Source: Pontibacter liquoris (lineage in GTDB: Bacteria > Bacteroidota > Bacteroidia > Cytophagales > Hymenobacteraceae). From it: DNA of 64,000 bases. Below are positions 53,418 through 64,000 of the stretch, in pieces. The translations under genes were made by a program, and so were the position numbers. The notes beneath the pieces were generated by a model, which was not told where the DNA came from, did not search any database, and saw nothing but the letters and a program-made list of their open reading frames with translations. Positions within the stretch are counted from its first letter, which is position 1, and the number at the start of each line of letters is the position of its first letter. The stretch spans positions 868,001 through 932,000 of the forward strand of contig NZ_JALEBG010000001.1 of assembly GCF_022758235.1 (NCBI RefSeq), written 5' to 3'.

Positions 53418-54779
53418 CTATGCTTTGGCTTTAAAGAGTGTTTCGAAGAGTTTATACTTATACCTGGGGTATTCTTTCAGCACGGCCATTAACGCCAGCA
53501 GCACGCCGCCGATCAGCAGTGGGTAAAGCAAGTATAAAAGCGGGTGCAGCAGTGGCAGATATAACATTCCGATGAGCACCAGCGAAATAAAACTATACAG
53601 GTAAGAGGTTTTGGAGCTGAAACTGAACACACTGTTCACCACCACCTTGGGGCTGGTAAAGGAGGCAATGATGCCCAATGGCGTCAGCACCAGCACAGAG
53701 CCCAGGTAGAACAGCACGATAAACAGGGCCATCTGATGATTGAACAGGGCTACGTAAAGGGCTGTAACAGCCGCATCGGCCAGCAGGGGCACCCGGAGCG
53801 GCAGCAGGCTACCAATGATGAAATCCTTGTAGGTGCCATTAGCCCGTTCCATTGTCAGCCACAGGTTACGGTAAAAGCCCCAGGCATTGTTAAATACATA
53901 GGTATAGAGGATGGCCGGCCCCATAAACAGCCATATCGAGATGTTCTGGTCGTAGAGGTGCTTGCCTTTCAGAGCGAACGATACGGCATCGAGTACGAGA
54001 ATGAGGACCTTGAAGGCTAACCCGAAAATAATCATCTGGCGGGCCAGCTTGTGGTTTTTAAAGAGGCGCCAGCTCAGGCTGCGCTTGGCATTCTGGCTAT
54101 ACCGTACTTCGCGGCGCTTGGGCTCGGCGGCCGCCTGCTCCAGGAGGAAATTAGAAGCCAGAAAGAACCCGAAGGCGGCCGCATGCACCACCAACAAAAA
54201 AGGCGTATCGCCGGCTTTAAACATAGGGGCCTTGGCCTGCAGCGCTATAAAAGCGGCTGCCATAACGGCCGCTGCCCGAAACGTACTGTGTTTCCACCGG
54301 ATCTTGCGCTCCACCAGGATCTGCAGCGAGCGCCGGGTTACATGGGCTGTCAGCAGCACCAGCACACTCTGCAGCAGGTCAATGAACCCGTAATCCGGCG
54401 AGAGCAGGAAGAGGATGACCATGAAGTTGAGCAGGATCAGGTAAAAGGGAGAAGTAAACTCTACCACCAGCTCTACCCAGAAGCGTTGCAGCGGCGGCAC
54501 CGGATACAACCTGGAAATAAATTCGGTGCGGGGCGTATAGGAAGGGAAAAAGCCACGCATCACAATAATCACCATCAGAAAGAGGTTGGTGTAGCGCAGC
54601 ACTTCATCTACACTGGGGTTTATGCCGCCTTCGTGTGCCTTGCGCAGCATGAAAGAGAACATCCAGCTATAAATACCTGAAACCACAATGCCCAGCACCA
54701 ATAGCAGCAGGTTTTGCAGTTTTTTGTGCCTGAAGAAGCTTGCGAACCGTGCCCGACAGGAGAAAATGATCAAATCCAT
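53418..54779 (-). CDS. DUF5687-type ABC transporter membrane protein
   Basis: A 453-residue polytopic membrane protein with about ten to twelve hydrophobic helices, for example LLLVLGIVVSGIYSWMFSFML (about 27-47), FYLILLNFMVILFLLS and VALFNHQMALFIVLFYLGSVLVLTPLGIIASF. It matches the DUF5687 family, which in Bacteroidota accompanies an ABC ATPase gene. The N terminus is basic (RARFASFFRHKK). It lies 69 bases downstream of an ABC ATPase gene on the same strand and presumably forms its membrane partner. Whether it imports or exports, and what, is unknown. It is followed by a strong terminator. Confidence 0.85.
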   Translation of the reverse strand: MDLIIFSCRARFASFFRHKKLQNLLLLVLGIVVSGIYSWMFSFMLRKAHEGGINPSVDEVLRYTNLFLMVIIVMRGFFPSYTPRTEFISRLYPVPPLQRFWVELVVEFTSPFYLILLNFMVILFLLSPDYGFIDLLQSVLVLLTAHVTRRSLQILVERKIRWKHSTFRAAAVMAAAFIALQAKAPMFKAGDTPFLLVVHAAAFGFFLASNFLLEQAAAEPKRREVRYSQNAKRSLSWRLFKNHKLARQMIIFGLAFKVLILVLDAVSFALKGKHLYDQNISIWLFMGPAILYTYVFNNAWGFYRNLWLTMERANGTYKDFIIGSLLPLRVPLLADAAVTALYVALFNHQMALFIVLFYLGSVLVLTPLGIIASFTSPKVVVNSVFSFSSKTSYLYSFISLVLIGMLYLPLLHPLLYLLYPLLIGGVLLALMAVLKEYPRYKYKLFETLFKAKA

Positions 54780-54848
54780 CTAATTTCGTTAAGAGTTTAA
54801 AGTTATGAGTGGAGAGTGCTTCAGGACTCTACATTTTTAACTTCTCAC

Positions 54849-55607
54849 TTATGTCAGCATCCAGTCGAGATTTACTTCCGGGTTGTGGTGCGGGAGCAAC
54901 AGGTGGAAAAGGGCCTGGTCGATCAGGTTCTTGCCATTCATGGTAAACTCCTCTATGGTGCCGTTATACATGAGCTGCCCGTCGTTGAGCACGCCAATGT
55001 GGGTAGCCACCCGCTCCACGTAATTCAAATCGTGCGAGGAGATCAGGATCACACGATTGGGGTTGCGGTAGCTCCGGATAAGCTGTACCAGCAGCTGCGC
55101 TGCAATGGGGTCCAGGCCCGTGAAGGGCTCATCGAGCAGCAGCACCCGCGGCTTGTGCAGGATGGCAGCCACAATGCCGATCTTCTTTTTCATGCCGGTA
55201 GAGTAGCCGGCAATATTTTTTTGCAGCGATTCCTTATCGGAGAAGAAATAGTTGGTGAGGCTCGTAATGCGCTCTTCCGTTTCTGCGGGGCTCAGACGGT
55301 AGAGCCTGGCCACAAAGCTCAGGTACTCCAGGCCGGTAAATTCTTCTATCAGCGGGTTATCCTCGCACAGGGCACCCAGGTTCTGTTTTACTTCCTGGCT
55401 ATGGCCGGCGTAGTCTTTTTCAAAAAGCTGGATGTTGCCCGCATCCGGCTTTATCAGGTCCAGAATGCAATTCAGGAAAGTACTTTTCCCAACGCCGTTT
55501 TTTCCTAAAAGGCAATAACACTGTCCCTTGTTAATACTGAGATCCAGGTTTTGCAATATTTGCTTTTTACCGAAAGCCTTTGTAAGTCCTTTTATATCTA
55601 TACTCAT
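54849..55607 (-). CDS. ABC transporter ATP-binding protein
   Basis: A 252-residue ATPase subunit. Walker A GKNGVGKSTFLN (about 35-46), Q-loop NLGALCEDNP, signature YSTGMKKKIGI (about 133-143, with STG replacing the canonical SGG), Walker B VLLLDEPFTGLDP (about 155-167) and H-loop ISSHDL (about 190-195) are all present. It belongs to the CcmA/NatA-like group of ATPases. It lies upstream of the DUF5687 membrane protein and is probably its energy-coupling subunit. The substrate is unknown. Confidence 0.94.
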   Translation of the reverse strand: MSIDIKGLTKAFGKKQILQNLDLSINKGQCYCLLGKNGVGKSTFLNCILDLIKPDAGNIQLFEKDYAGHSQEVKQNLGALCEDNPLIEEFTGLEYLSFVARLYRLSPAETEERITSLTNYFFSDKESLQKNIAGYSTGMKKKIGIVAAILHKPRVLLLDEPFTGLDPIAAQLLVQLIRSYRNPNRVILISSHDLNYVERVATHIGVLNDGQLMYNGTIEEFTMNGKNLIDQALFHLLLPHHNPEVNLDWMLT

Positions 55608-55928
55608 ATATTAGTAGGTACGATTTTGAAATGTATCAAACCACTGCCGTAAGCCAGGTGAAATGTCATATTTAAAAGTAGTCATTCGCTGGAAATAGTC
55701 CTAACAAAGTATAAGACAAACGCGGGTGTTTAGCTGCCTTAGTAACCCGCTTTGAGCCGCTTTGCTTTAGGAGTTTAGTAAACGTAACATGCAGAAGTGT
55801 AAAGAAGGTTTCTGACAAAGGCAGGGAAAGTATAAATTAATTTTGAGGACGCGGAAAAGGGAACGCAGGTCACCAGATTGGGACGGCAGAAAAGAAGAAA
55901 ATTTATTTTACAATGAGGCGGCAGCAGG
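55608..55928. other. Divergent intergenic region
   Basis: No gene is seen between the ABC operon (minus) and tRNA-Leu(GAG) (plus). The left part should hold the ABC operon promoter. No inverted repeats of note were found. Confidence 0.4.
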
Positions 55929-55959
55929 TTGCATATGTCCGGCGGGCTCTTTACTTTTG
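55929..55959 (+). promoter_or_regulatory. Promoter of tRNA-Leu(GAG)
   Basis: TTG at 55929-55931, 20 bases, then TACTTTTG at 55952-55959, a good -33/-7 pair 17 bases before the tRNA. Confidence 0.75.
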
Positions 55960-55975
55960 CATCCACATTTTACCT

Positions 55976-56057
55976 GCGCACGTGGTGAAACTGGTAGACA
56001 CGCCATCTTGAGGGGGTGGTGCCTTCGGGTGTGGGAGTTCGAATCTCCCCGCGCGCA
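55976..56057 (+). tRNA. tRNA-Leu(GAG)
   Basis: An 82-nt class II tRNA. The anticodon arm is CCATC-TTGAGGG-GGTGG with anticodon GAG. The long variable arm TGCCTTCGGGTGT and T-arm GGGAG-TTCGAAT-CTCCC are normal. The acceptor GCGCACG/CGCGCGC has an A-C mismatch at 5/68. No CCA is encoded. Confidence 0.95.
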
Positions 56058-56062
56058 CATCA

Positions 56063-56100
56063 AAAACAAATGGCCTGCTGCAAAGCGGGCCGTTTGTTTT
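56063..56100 (+). terminator. Terminator after tRNA-Leu(GAG)
   Basis: Stem AAACAAATGGCC/GGCCGTTTGTTT with one G-U pair and a T-run, directly after the tRNA. Confidence 0.85.
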
Positions 56101-56210
56101 TATATTCCTTTTAAGCGAATCATACTTCTGCTTTATACTTGAGCCGTAGCGCTTCCTGTTAGTGCGTAGATCCGCCCATTCCTATTCAATTTAGCCCTCT
56201 TTCACCGGAT

Positions 56211-57782
56211 TTATACTTTCCTTTCAAATGGGTTCTGGGGCTTCACCAGGATAACCTGCTCGCGGTCTATGGTCACGGAGCCCGGGGCAGCGCCCTTGGG
56301 CTTGCGCACATACTTCTTGGGCGTGTAGAGCACCGGGCACAACGAGTCAGATTTGCGCTTGCTATAGTGGGCTGCCAGTTGCGCCGCTTTCTCCAGCACC
56401 GTAGCGGGCACAGTTTTCCCGGCCTGGTGCTTGATCACCACATGCGAGCCCGACACATCCTTGGCGTGCAGCCAGAGGTCGTCCTTGTAGGTATGGCGCT
56501 GCGTAAGCTCATCGTTGTTTTTAGCGCTCTTGCCCACCAGAATCTTAAATCCTTCGGTCTCAAAAACCCGGAACGGCGCCTCCTGCTGGGCCTGCTGTTT
56601 GGTGGATAACAGGGGTTGGTAGTCGCGCAGGAAAAGCTTGAGCAGTTTGTAATCTGTTGCGGCTGCAAGCGCCTGCAGGGCATCTTCCAGCACGATGAGT
56701 TCCTCCAGCTTCCGTTCTACCTTTTCTTCCAGCTGGCGCACTTCCACGTGCTGGTTCTTTGCCTTGCGGTAAAGGCGTTCAGCCGTTTTCTGGGGTGTCT
56801 CGTCATGTTTTAAGGTATAGGTGCGCTGCTGATCGGCGTAAAAGTCGTAGAGCTCCACATGCGTGCTGCGGGGCGGTATATTGGTCAGATTGGCCATCAA
56901 CACATCAGCCGTCTGGCTGTACGAACGGTCGTGGCGAAGCTGGTGGAGTTTCTGTTCGCTTTGATTCAGGGTTGTTTGCGTGAGGTGCAGCTTGCGTTCC
57001 AGCACCTGTTTTGCCTGTTCATACTGGCGCTCATACCCTGTTTCGGATAAATATAAGCGGGTGTAGCTGTTGAGGGCCTCCAGCGGGTCTGTGTAAGTAT
57101 AAAGCACCTCACCCAGGGCCAACAACGACAGGCGCAGCTTGCCCTGCAGCCGGATGATGTAATACGCTGGTGGGGACTCCAGTATGTCGAGCAGCTGCTG
57201 CACCAGTTCCCATTTTACCTCCAGGCTGGCCTGGCTATAGTTGTGTGCTGCTAAGTATAACGCCGGCAGATCGCCAAAAGTAGGATAGAGGGTGCGCAGG
57301 TTGCCGTCAGCAGCGGCAAAAGCGGCATAGTTCTGCGGCAAAGGCCGGTCCATCTGCAGCGGGTCCAGGTCTGCATCGTTGCTGAACTTGTGCTGGAAGA
57401 GCTCCGGCTCCTCTCCGGGCTGGAAAAGCACGATGTTCGAGCGGTTTCCAAACAGCTTAAAGAGCAGCAGCATCCCGCCCGATAATTTGAGGAAAAAGCT
57501 ACGCTCGTTCTGGTGCTGCACCACGTCTTCCACCACGTGGCCCTGCATAGCGGCAAATAGATTAACACTGTTTGCACGTGCCCTTCGGAACTCAGTAGGG
57601 AAGGAGAGGGACGAAAAGTGGGAGGTAAGCAGCGCCCGGATATAGAACTCCTGCCTCGGAGCGGCAAAGCCCAGCACCAGTTCGTCCTTGTTCTGGCTGA
57701 AGGTGGTGGCCACCTGCAGGCCCAGCAATTTCGGTTGAAGTGCCTGGGTCAGCTGCCGCAAAAAATAGTAGTTCTGGTGCAC
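56211..57782 (-). CDS. rqcH: NFACT-domain protein (RqcH-like)
   Basis: A 523-residue NFACT protein. The N-terminal NFACT-N half (about 1-260) starts YYFLRQLTQAL and includes FKLFGNRSNIVLF. The coiled-coil/HhH middle (about 265-400) is followed by the C-terminal NFACT-R domain (about 415-510; DDLWLHAKDVSGSHVVIKHQAG, AAQLAAHYSKRKSDSLCPVLYTPKKYVRKPKGAAPGSV). In other bacteria RqcH binds obstructed 50S subunits with peptidyl-tRNA and adds alanine tails that mark nascent chains for decay; it was formerly called fibronectin-binding protein. The start is a GTG at 57782, because the bases upstream are a 7-bp tandem repeat with stops in every frame. Function by homology only. Confidence 0.9.
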   Translation of the reverse strand: MHQNYYFLRQLTQALQPKLLGLQVATTFSQNKDELVLGFAAPRQEFYIRALLTSHFSSLSFPTEFRRARANSVNLFAAMQGHVVEDVVQHQNERSFFLKLSGGMLLLFKLFGNRSNIVLFQPGEEPELFQHKFSNDADLDPLQMDRPLPQNYAAFAAADGNLRTLYPTFGDLPALYLAAHNYSQASLEVKWELVQQLLDILESPPAYYIIRLQGKLRLSLLALGEVLYTYTDPLEALNSYTRLYLSETGYERQYEQAKQVLERKLHLTQTTLNQSEQKLHQLRHDRSYSQTADVLMANLTNIPPRSTHVELYDFYADQQRTYTLKHDETPQKTAERLYRKAKNQHVEVRQLEEKVERKLEELIVLEDALQALAAATDYKLLKLFLRDYQPLLSTKQQAQQEAPFRVFETEGFKILVGKSAKNNDELTQRHTYKDDLWLHAKDVSGSHVVIKHQAGKTVPATVLEKAAQLAAHYSKRKSDSLCPVLYTPKKYVRKPKGAAPGSVTIDREQVILVKPQNPFERKV

Positions 57783-57790
57783 TTTTGGTA

Positions 57791-57839
57791 GAATTACGAA
57801 TTACGAATTACGAATTACGAATTACGAATTACGAATTAC
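57791..57839. repeat. (GAATTAC)7 microsatellite upstream of rqcH
   Basis: Seven perfect tandem copies of GAATTAC end eight bases before the GTG start codon of the rqcH-like gene on the minus strand. Copy number would change by slippage and alter the 5' untranslated region or promoter spacing. Confidence 0.95.
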
Positions 57840-57928
57840 ATTTTCTAAAACAGCAAAGTATAACGTCCTGCATTCTGCGTCAGAAGCCAACTCGGAACTC
57901 GTAACCCGGAACTCGGAATTCAGTCAGA

Positions 57929-58690
57929 TTATACTTCCAGCTGCAGGCCGTCGTAGGCCAGGTGTATAAAATCGGGCAGGCGGGGCTCCACCTCCCGGTG
58001 CTGGCCCAGCAGATGACTGATATGGGTGAGGTAAGCGCGTTCGGGTTTAAGTTCCTGCAGCAGCTCCACGGCTTGTTGCAGCGAGAAATGCGAAATATGC
58101 GGCTCCTCACGCAACGCGTTCAGCACAATGATCTTAGAGCCTTTTACTTTTTCTTTTTCTTCCTCCGATATGAAATTGGCGTCGGTGATGTAGGTGAAAT
58201 CGCCTACCCGAAAGCCAAAGATGGGCAGTTTATAGTGTTTTACCCGCACAGGTATAAACAACACACCTTCCACCTCGAAAGGGGTGTTGGTGATGGGGTG
58301 CAGCTCGACCTGCGGAATGCCGGGGTATTTAAAATCAGAAAAGATGTAGGCGAACTCCCGCTTGAGTTGCTCCAGCACGCGCTCTTCGGCAAAAAGGGGC
58401 ATGTCTCTTTTCTGCAGGAAGTTATAGGCCCGGATATCATCCAGGCCAGCCGTGTGGTCTTTGTGCTCATGGGTGAACACCAGCGCATCCAGCTGGCTGA
58501 TACGGTCTCGTAGCACCTGCTGCCTAAAATCAGGGCCGGCATCGATGATGATGCTTTTACCGGCTACCTGCAGGTGCACCGACACGCGCAGCCGCTTGTC
58601 GCGGTAATCCACAGACCGGCATACTTGGCAGGTGCACCCGATCACGGGAACGCCCTGCGAAGTGCCGGTTCCTAAAAATGTGACTTTCAA
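57929..58690 (-). CDS. PhnP-like MBL-fold hydrolase
   Basis: A 253-residue metallo-beta-lactamase-fold phosphodiesterase-like enzyme. The opening VTFLGTGTSQGVPVIGC is the PhnP/RNase Z-type first strand, followed by a CxxC-type pair (CTCQVC). The metal site is HEHKDHTAGLDD (about 74-85; HxHxDH), with later metal ligands in ITDANFI and LTHISHLLGQHREVE. Known PhnP hydrolyses cyclic 1,2-phosphates of ribose, but this orphan member has no phn operon and may act on other cyclic phosphates. The start is TTG at 58690, overlapping the previous stop by four bases (TTGA). Confidence 0.88.
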   Translation of the reverse strand: MKVTFLGTGTSQGVPVIGCTCQVCRSVDYRDKRLRVSVHLQVAGKSIIIDAGPDFRQQVLRDRISQLDALVFTHEHKDHTAGLDDIRAYNFLQKRDMPLFAEERVLEQLKREFAYIFSDFKYPGIPQVELHPITNTPFEVEGVLFIPVRVKHYKLPIFGFRVGDFTYITDANFISEEEKEKVKGSKIIVLNALREEPHISHFSLQQAVELLQELKPERAYLTHISHLLGQHREVEPRLPDFIHLAYDGLQLEV

Positions 58691-58962
58691 TCTTCCTGTT
58701 CCTGATGGCGGATAGCCGTATAGAGCAGCAGGTTTTTTTCGCTCAGCCGGCTCTCGTCTACGGAGATGGTGCGCAGGATATCGTAAAGGCAGTTTATTTT
58801 GCCTTCCAGGCTGTAGTATTTATTTACCACAGCCACTTTCATATCCTTTAGTACACAATAGCCTGCTTTAAAATTACCTTTCTCGTAGCGCAGCACAAAA
58901 TCCGACTCTGCAAAAATATCCTCCAGTTTGTTTAAAAAGGGCCGCGTATACTTGAGCTCCAT
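58687..58962 (-). CDS. Small protein of unknown function in kinase operon
   Basis: A 91-residue cytosolic protein that I do not recognise. The sequence looks globular: LKYTRPFLNKLEDIFAESDFVLRYEKGNFKAGYCVLKDMKVAVVNKYYSLEGKINCLYDILRTI. The middle Tyr-rich strands and the acidic C terminus (RHQEQED) lack known motifs. It lies two bases after the receiver gene and overlaps the MBL gene by four, so the three are surely translated from one message. A link between signalling and the hydrolase is suggested by position only. Confidence 0.82.
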   Translation of the reverse strand: MELKYTRPFLNKLEDIFAESDFVLRYEKGNFKAGYCVLKDMKVAVVNKYYSLEGKINCLYDILRTISVDESRLSEKNLLLYTAIRHQEQED

Positions 58963-58964
58963 TT

Positions 58965-59348
58965 CTATGCCTCCGCAGTATACTTTTTAACCGTGATCAC
59001 CAGCGCGTCAAAGTCCAGGGGCTTGGGCAGGTAATCGTTAATGCCGGCTTCCTTAAAGTCTTCCATGCTGTAGTTATTGGCATTACCGGTAACCGCAATA
59101 ATCGGAATTCTGGCAATGTCTTTGTTCTCGTGCGCCCGAATTTCTTTGGTGCACTCCATGCCATTTTTAACCGGGATATTAAGGTCCATTAAAATAGCAT
59201 CAATTTTGTTGTTTTCAACTTGCTTGAGTACCTCACCACCGTTTTTAGCAGTCAGGATCCTGTAATTTTGCAGTTCCAGGATCTTTTTGGTCAGGTTTAG
59301 AATTACAGAGCTGTCCTCTGCAATCAGAATAGTTTTGCTATCAGCCAT
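58965..59348 (-). CDS. Single-domain response regulator
   Basis: A 127-residue receiver domain without output domain. The acidic pocket is EDSS (about 11-14), the phospho-accepting Asp lies in AILMDLNIPVKNG (about 51-63), Thr in AVTGNAN and Lys in PKPLDF complete the site. It lies nine bases after the hybrid kinase with an HPt domain and is the obvious phosphate acceptor or shuttle. Its output is probably protein-protein contact. Confidence 0.93.
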   Translation of the reverse strand: MADSKTILIAEDSSVILNLTKKILELQNYRILTAKNGGEVLKQVENNKIDAILMDLNIPVKNGMECTKEIRAHENKDIARIPIIAVTGNANNYSMEDFKEAGINDYLPKPLDFDALVITVKKYTAEA

Positions 59349-59357
59349 GTACGTGTA

Positions 59358-64000
<4,643 letters not shown>

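Overview
The window reads as a chromosomal segment from a Bacteroidota bacterium, most likely Cytophagales, family Hymenobacteraceae, with a Pontibacter-like feel. This placement is inferred from gene content without any database search. The evidence is: several large secreted proteins ending in type IX secretion (T9SS) sorting domains; promoters of the TTTG-N19-TAnnTTTG type; weak ribosome-binding sites; an ABC ATPase paired with a DUF5687-type membrane protein; and a lipoprotein with an acidic run just after its lipidated cysteine. Most genes look to be around 50% GC by eye. The one clear exception is the AT-rich gene at 34562-35533.

Layout. 1-13.7 kb: a repeat-built T9SS protein, small acetyltransferases, a Bcr/CflA exporter, a membrane-anchored sugar-dehydrogenase-like propeller with a lipoprotein, a TupA-like ATP-grasp protein, an aldo/keto reductase, CsbD and a CBM-bearing secreted protein. 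13.7-21.2 kb: two giant secreted beta-propeller proteins (Kelch plus malectin, and SBBP repeats). 21.6-28.2 kb: four overlapping signalling genes, a hybrid kinase with three receivers, CheR, CheB, and a receiver-kinase, with no chemoreceptor or CheA alongside. 28.2-34.3 kb: a small unknown gene, a REP-like inverted pair, a Nudix-fold sugar regulator with two palindromic operators, the ThuA/sugar dehydrogenase/cytochrome c fusion it probably controls, and an SGNH esterase. 34.5-36.2 kb: an AT-rich HEPN-like gene on the 3' side of tRNA-Leu(CAA), then hscB. 37.1-40.2 kb: a secreted metzincin with two nearly identical malectin domains. 40.3-52.8 kb: mainly housekeeping genes (SAM hydrolase, phoH, comEC, thiL, rlmD, an SDR) plus envelope proteins. 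52.8-56.1 kb: twin tRNA-Lys genes, an ABC/DUF5687 pair and tRNA-Leu(GAG). 56.2-64 kb: an RqcH/NFACT protein and a kinase-receiver-unknown-MBL operon whose kinase runs off the right edge.

The most unusual signal is at the DNA level. The decamer GCAAGTATAA occurs exactly at least 13 times in 64 kb, on both strands, inside genes and between them, where about 0.12 would be expected by chance. Its core AAGTATA/TATACTT is far more frequent still. This resembles a genome-wide sequence tag, of the kind formed by DNA-uptake words or chromosome-organising words, more than a promoter. Other points worth a second look are the paired Nudix-regulator operators, the HEPN-like gene at a tRNA, several self-complementary intergenic repeat families, and a 7-bp tandem repeat directly upstream of rqcH.
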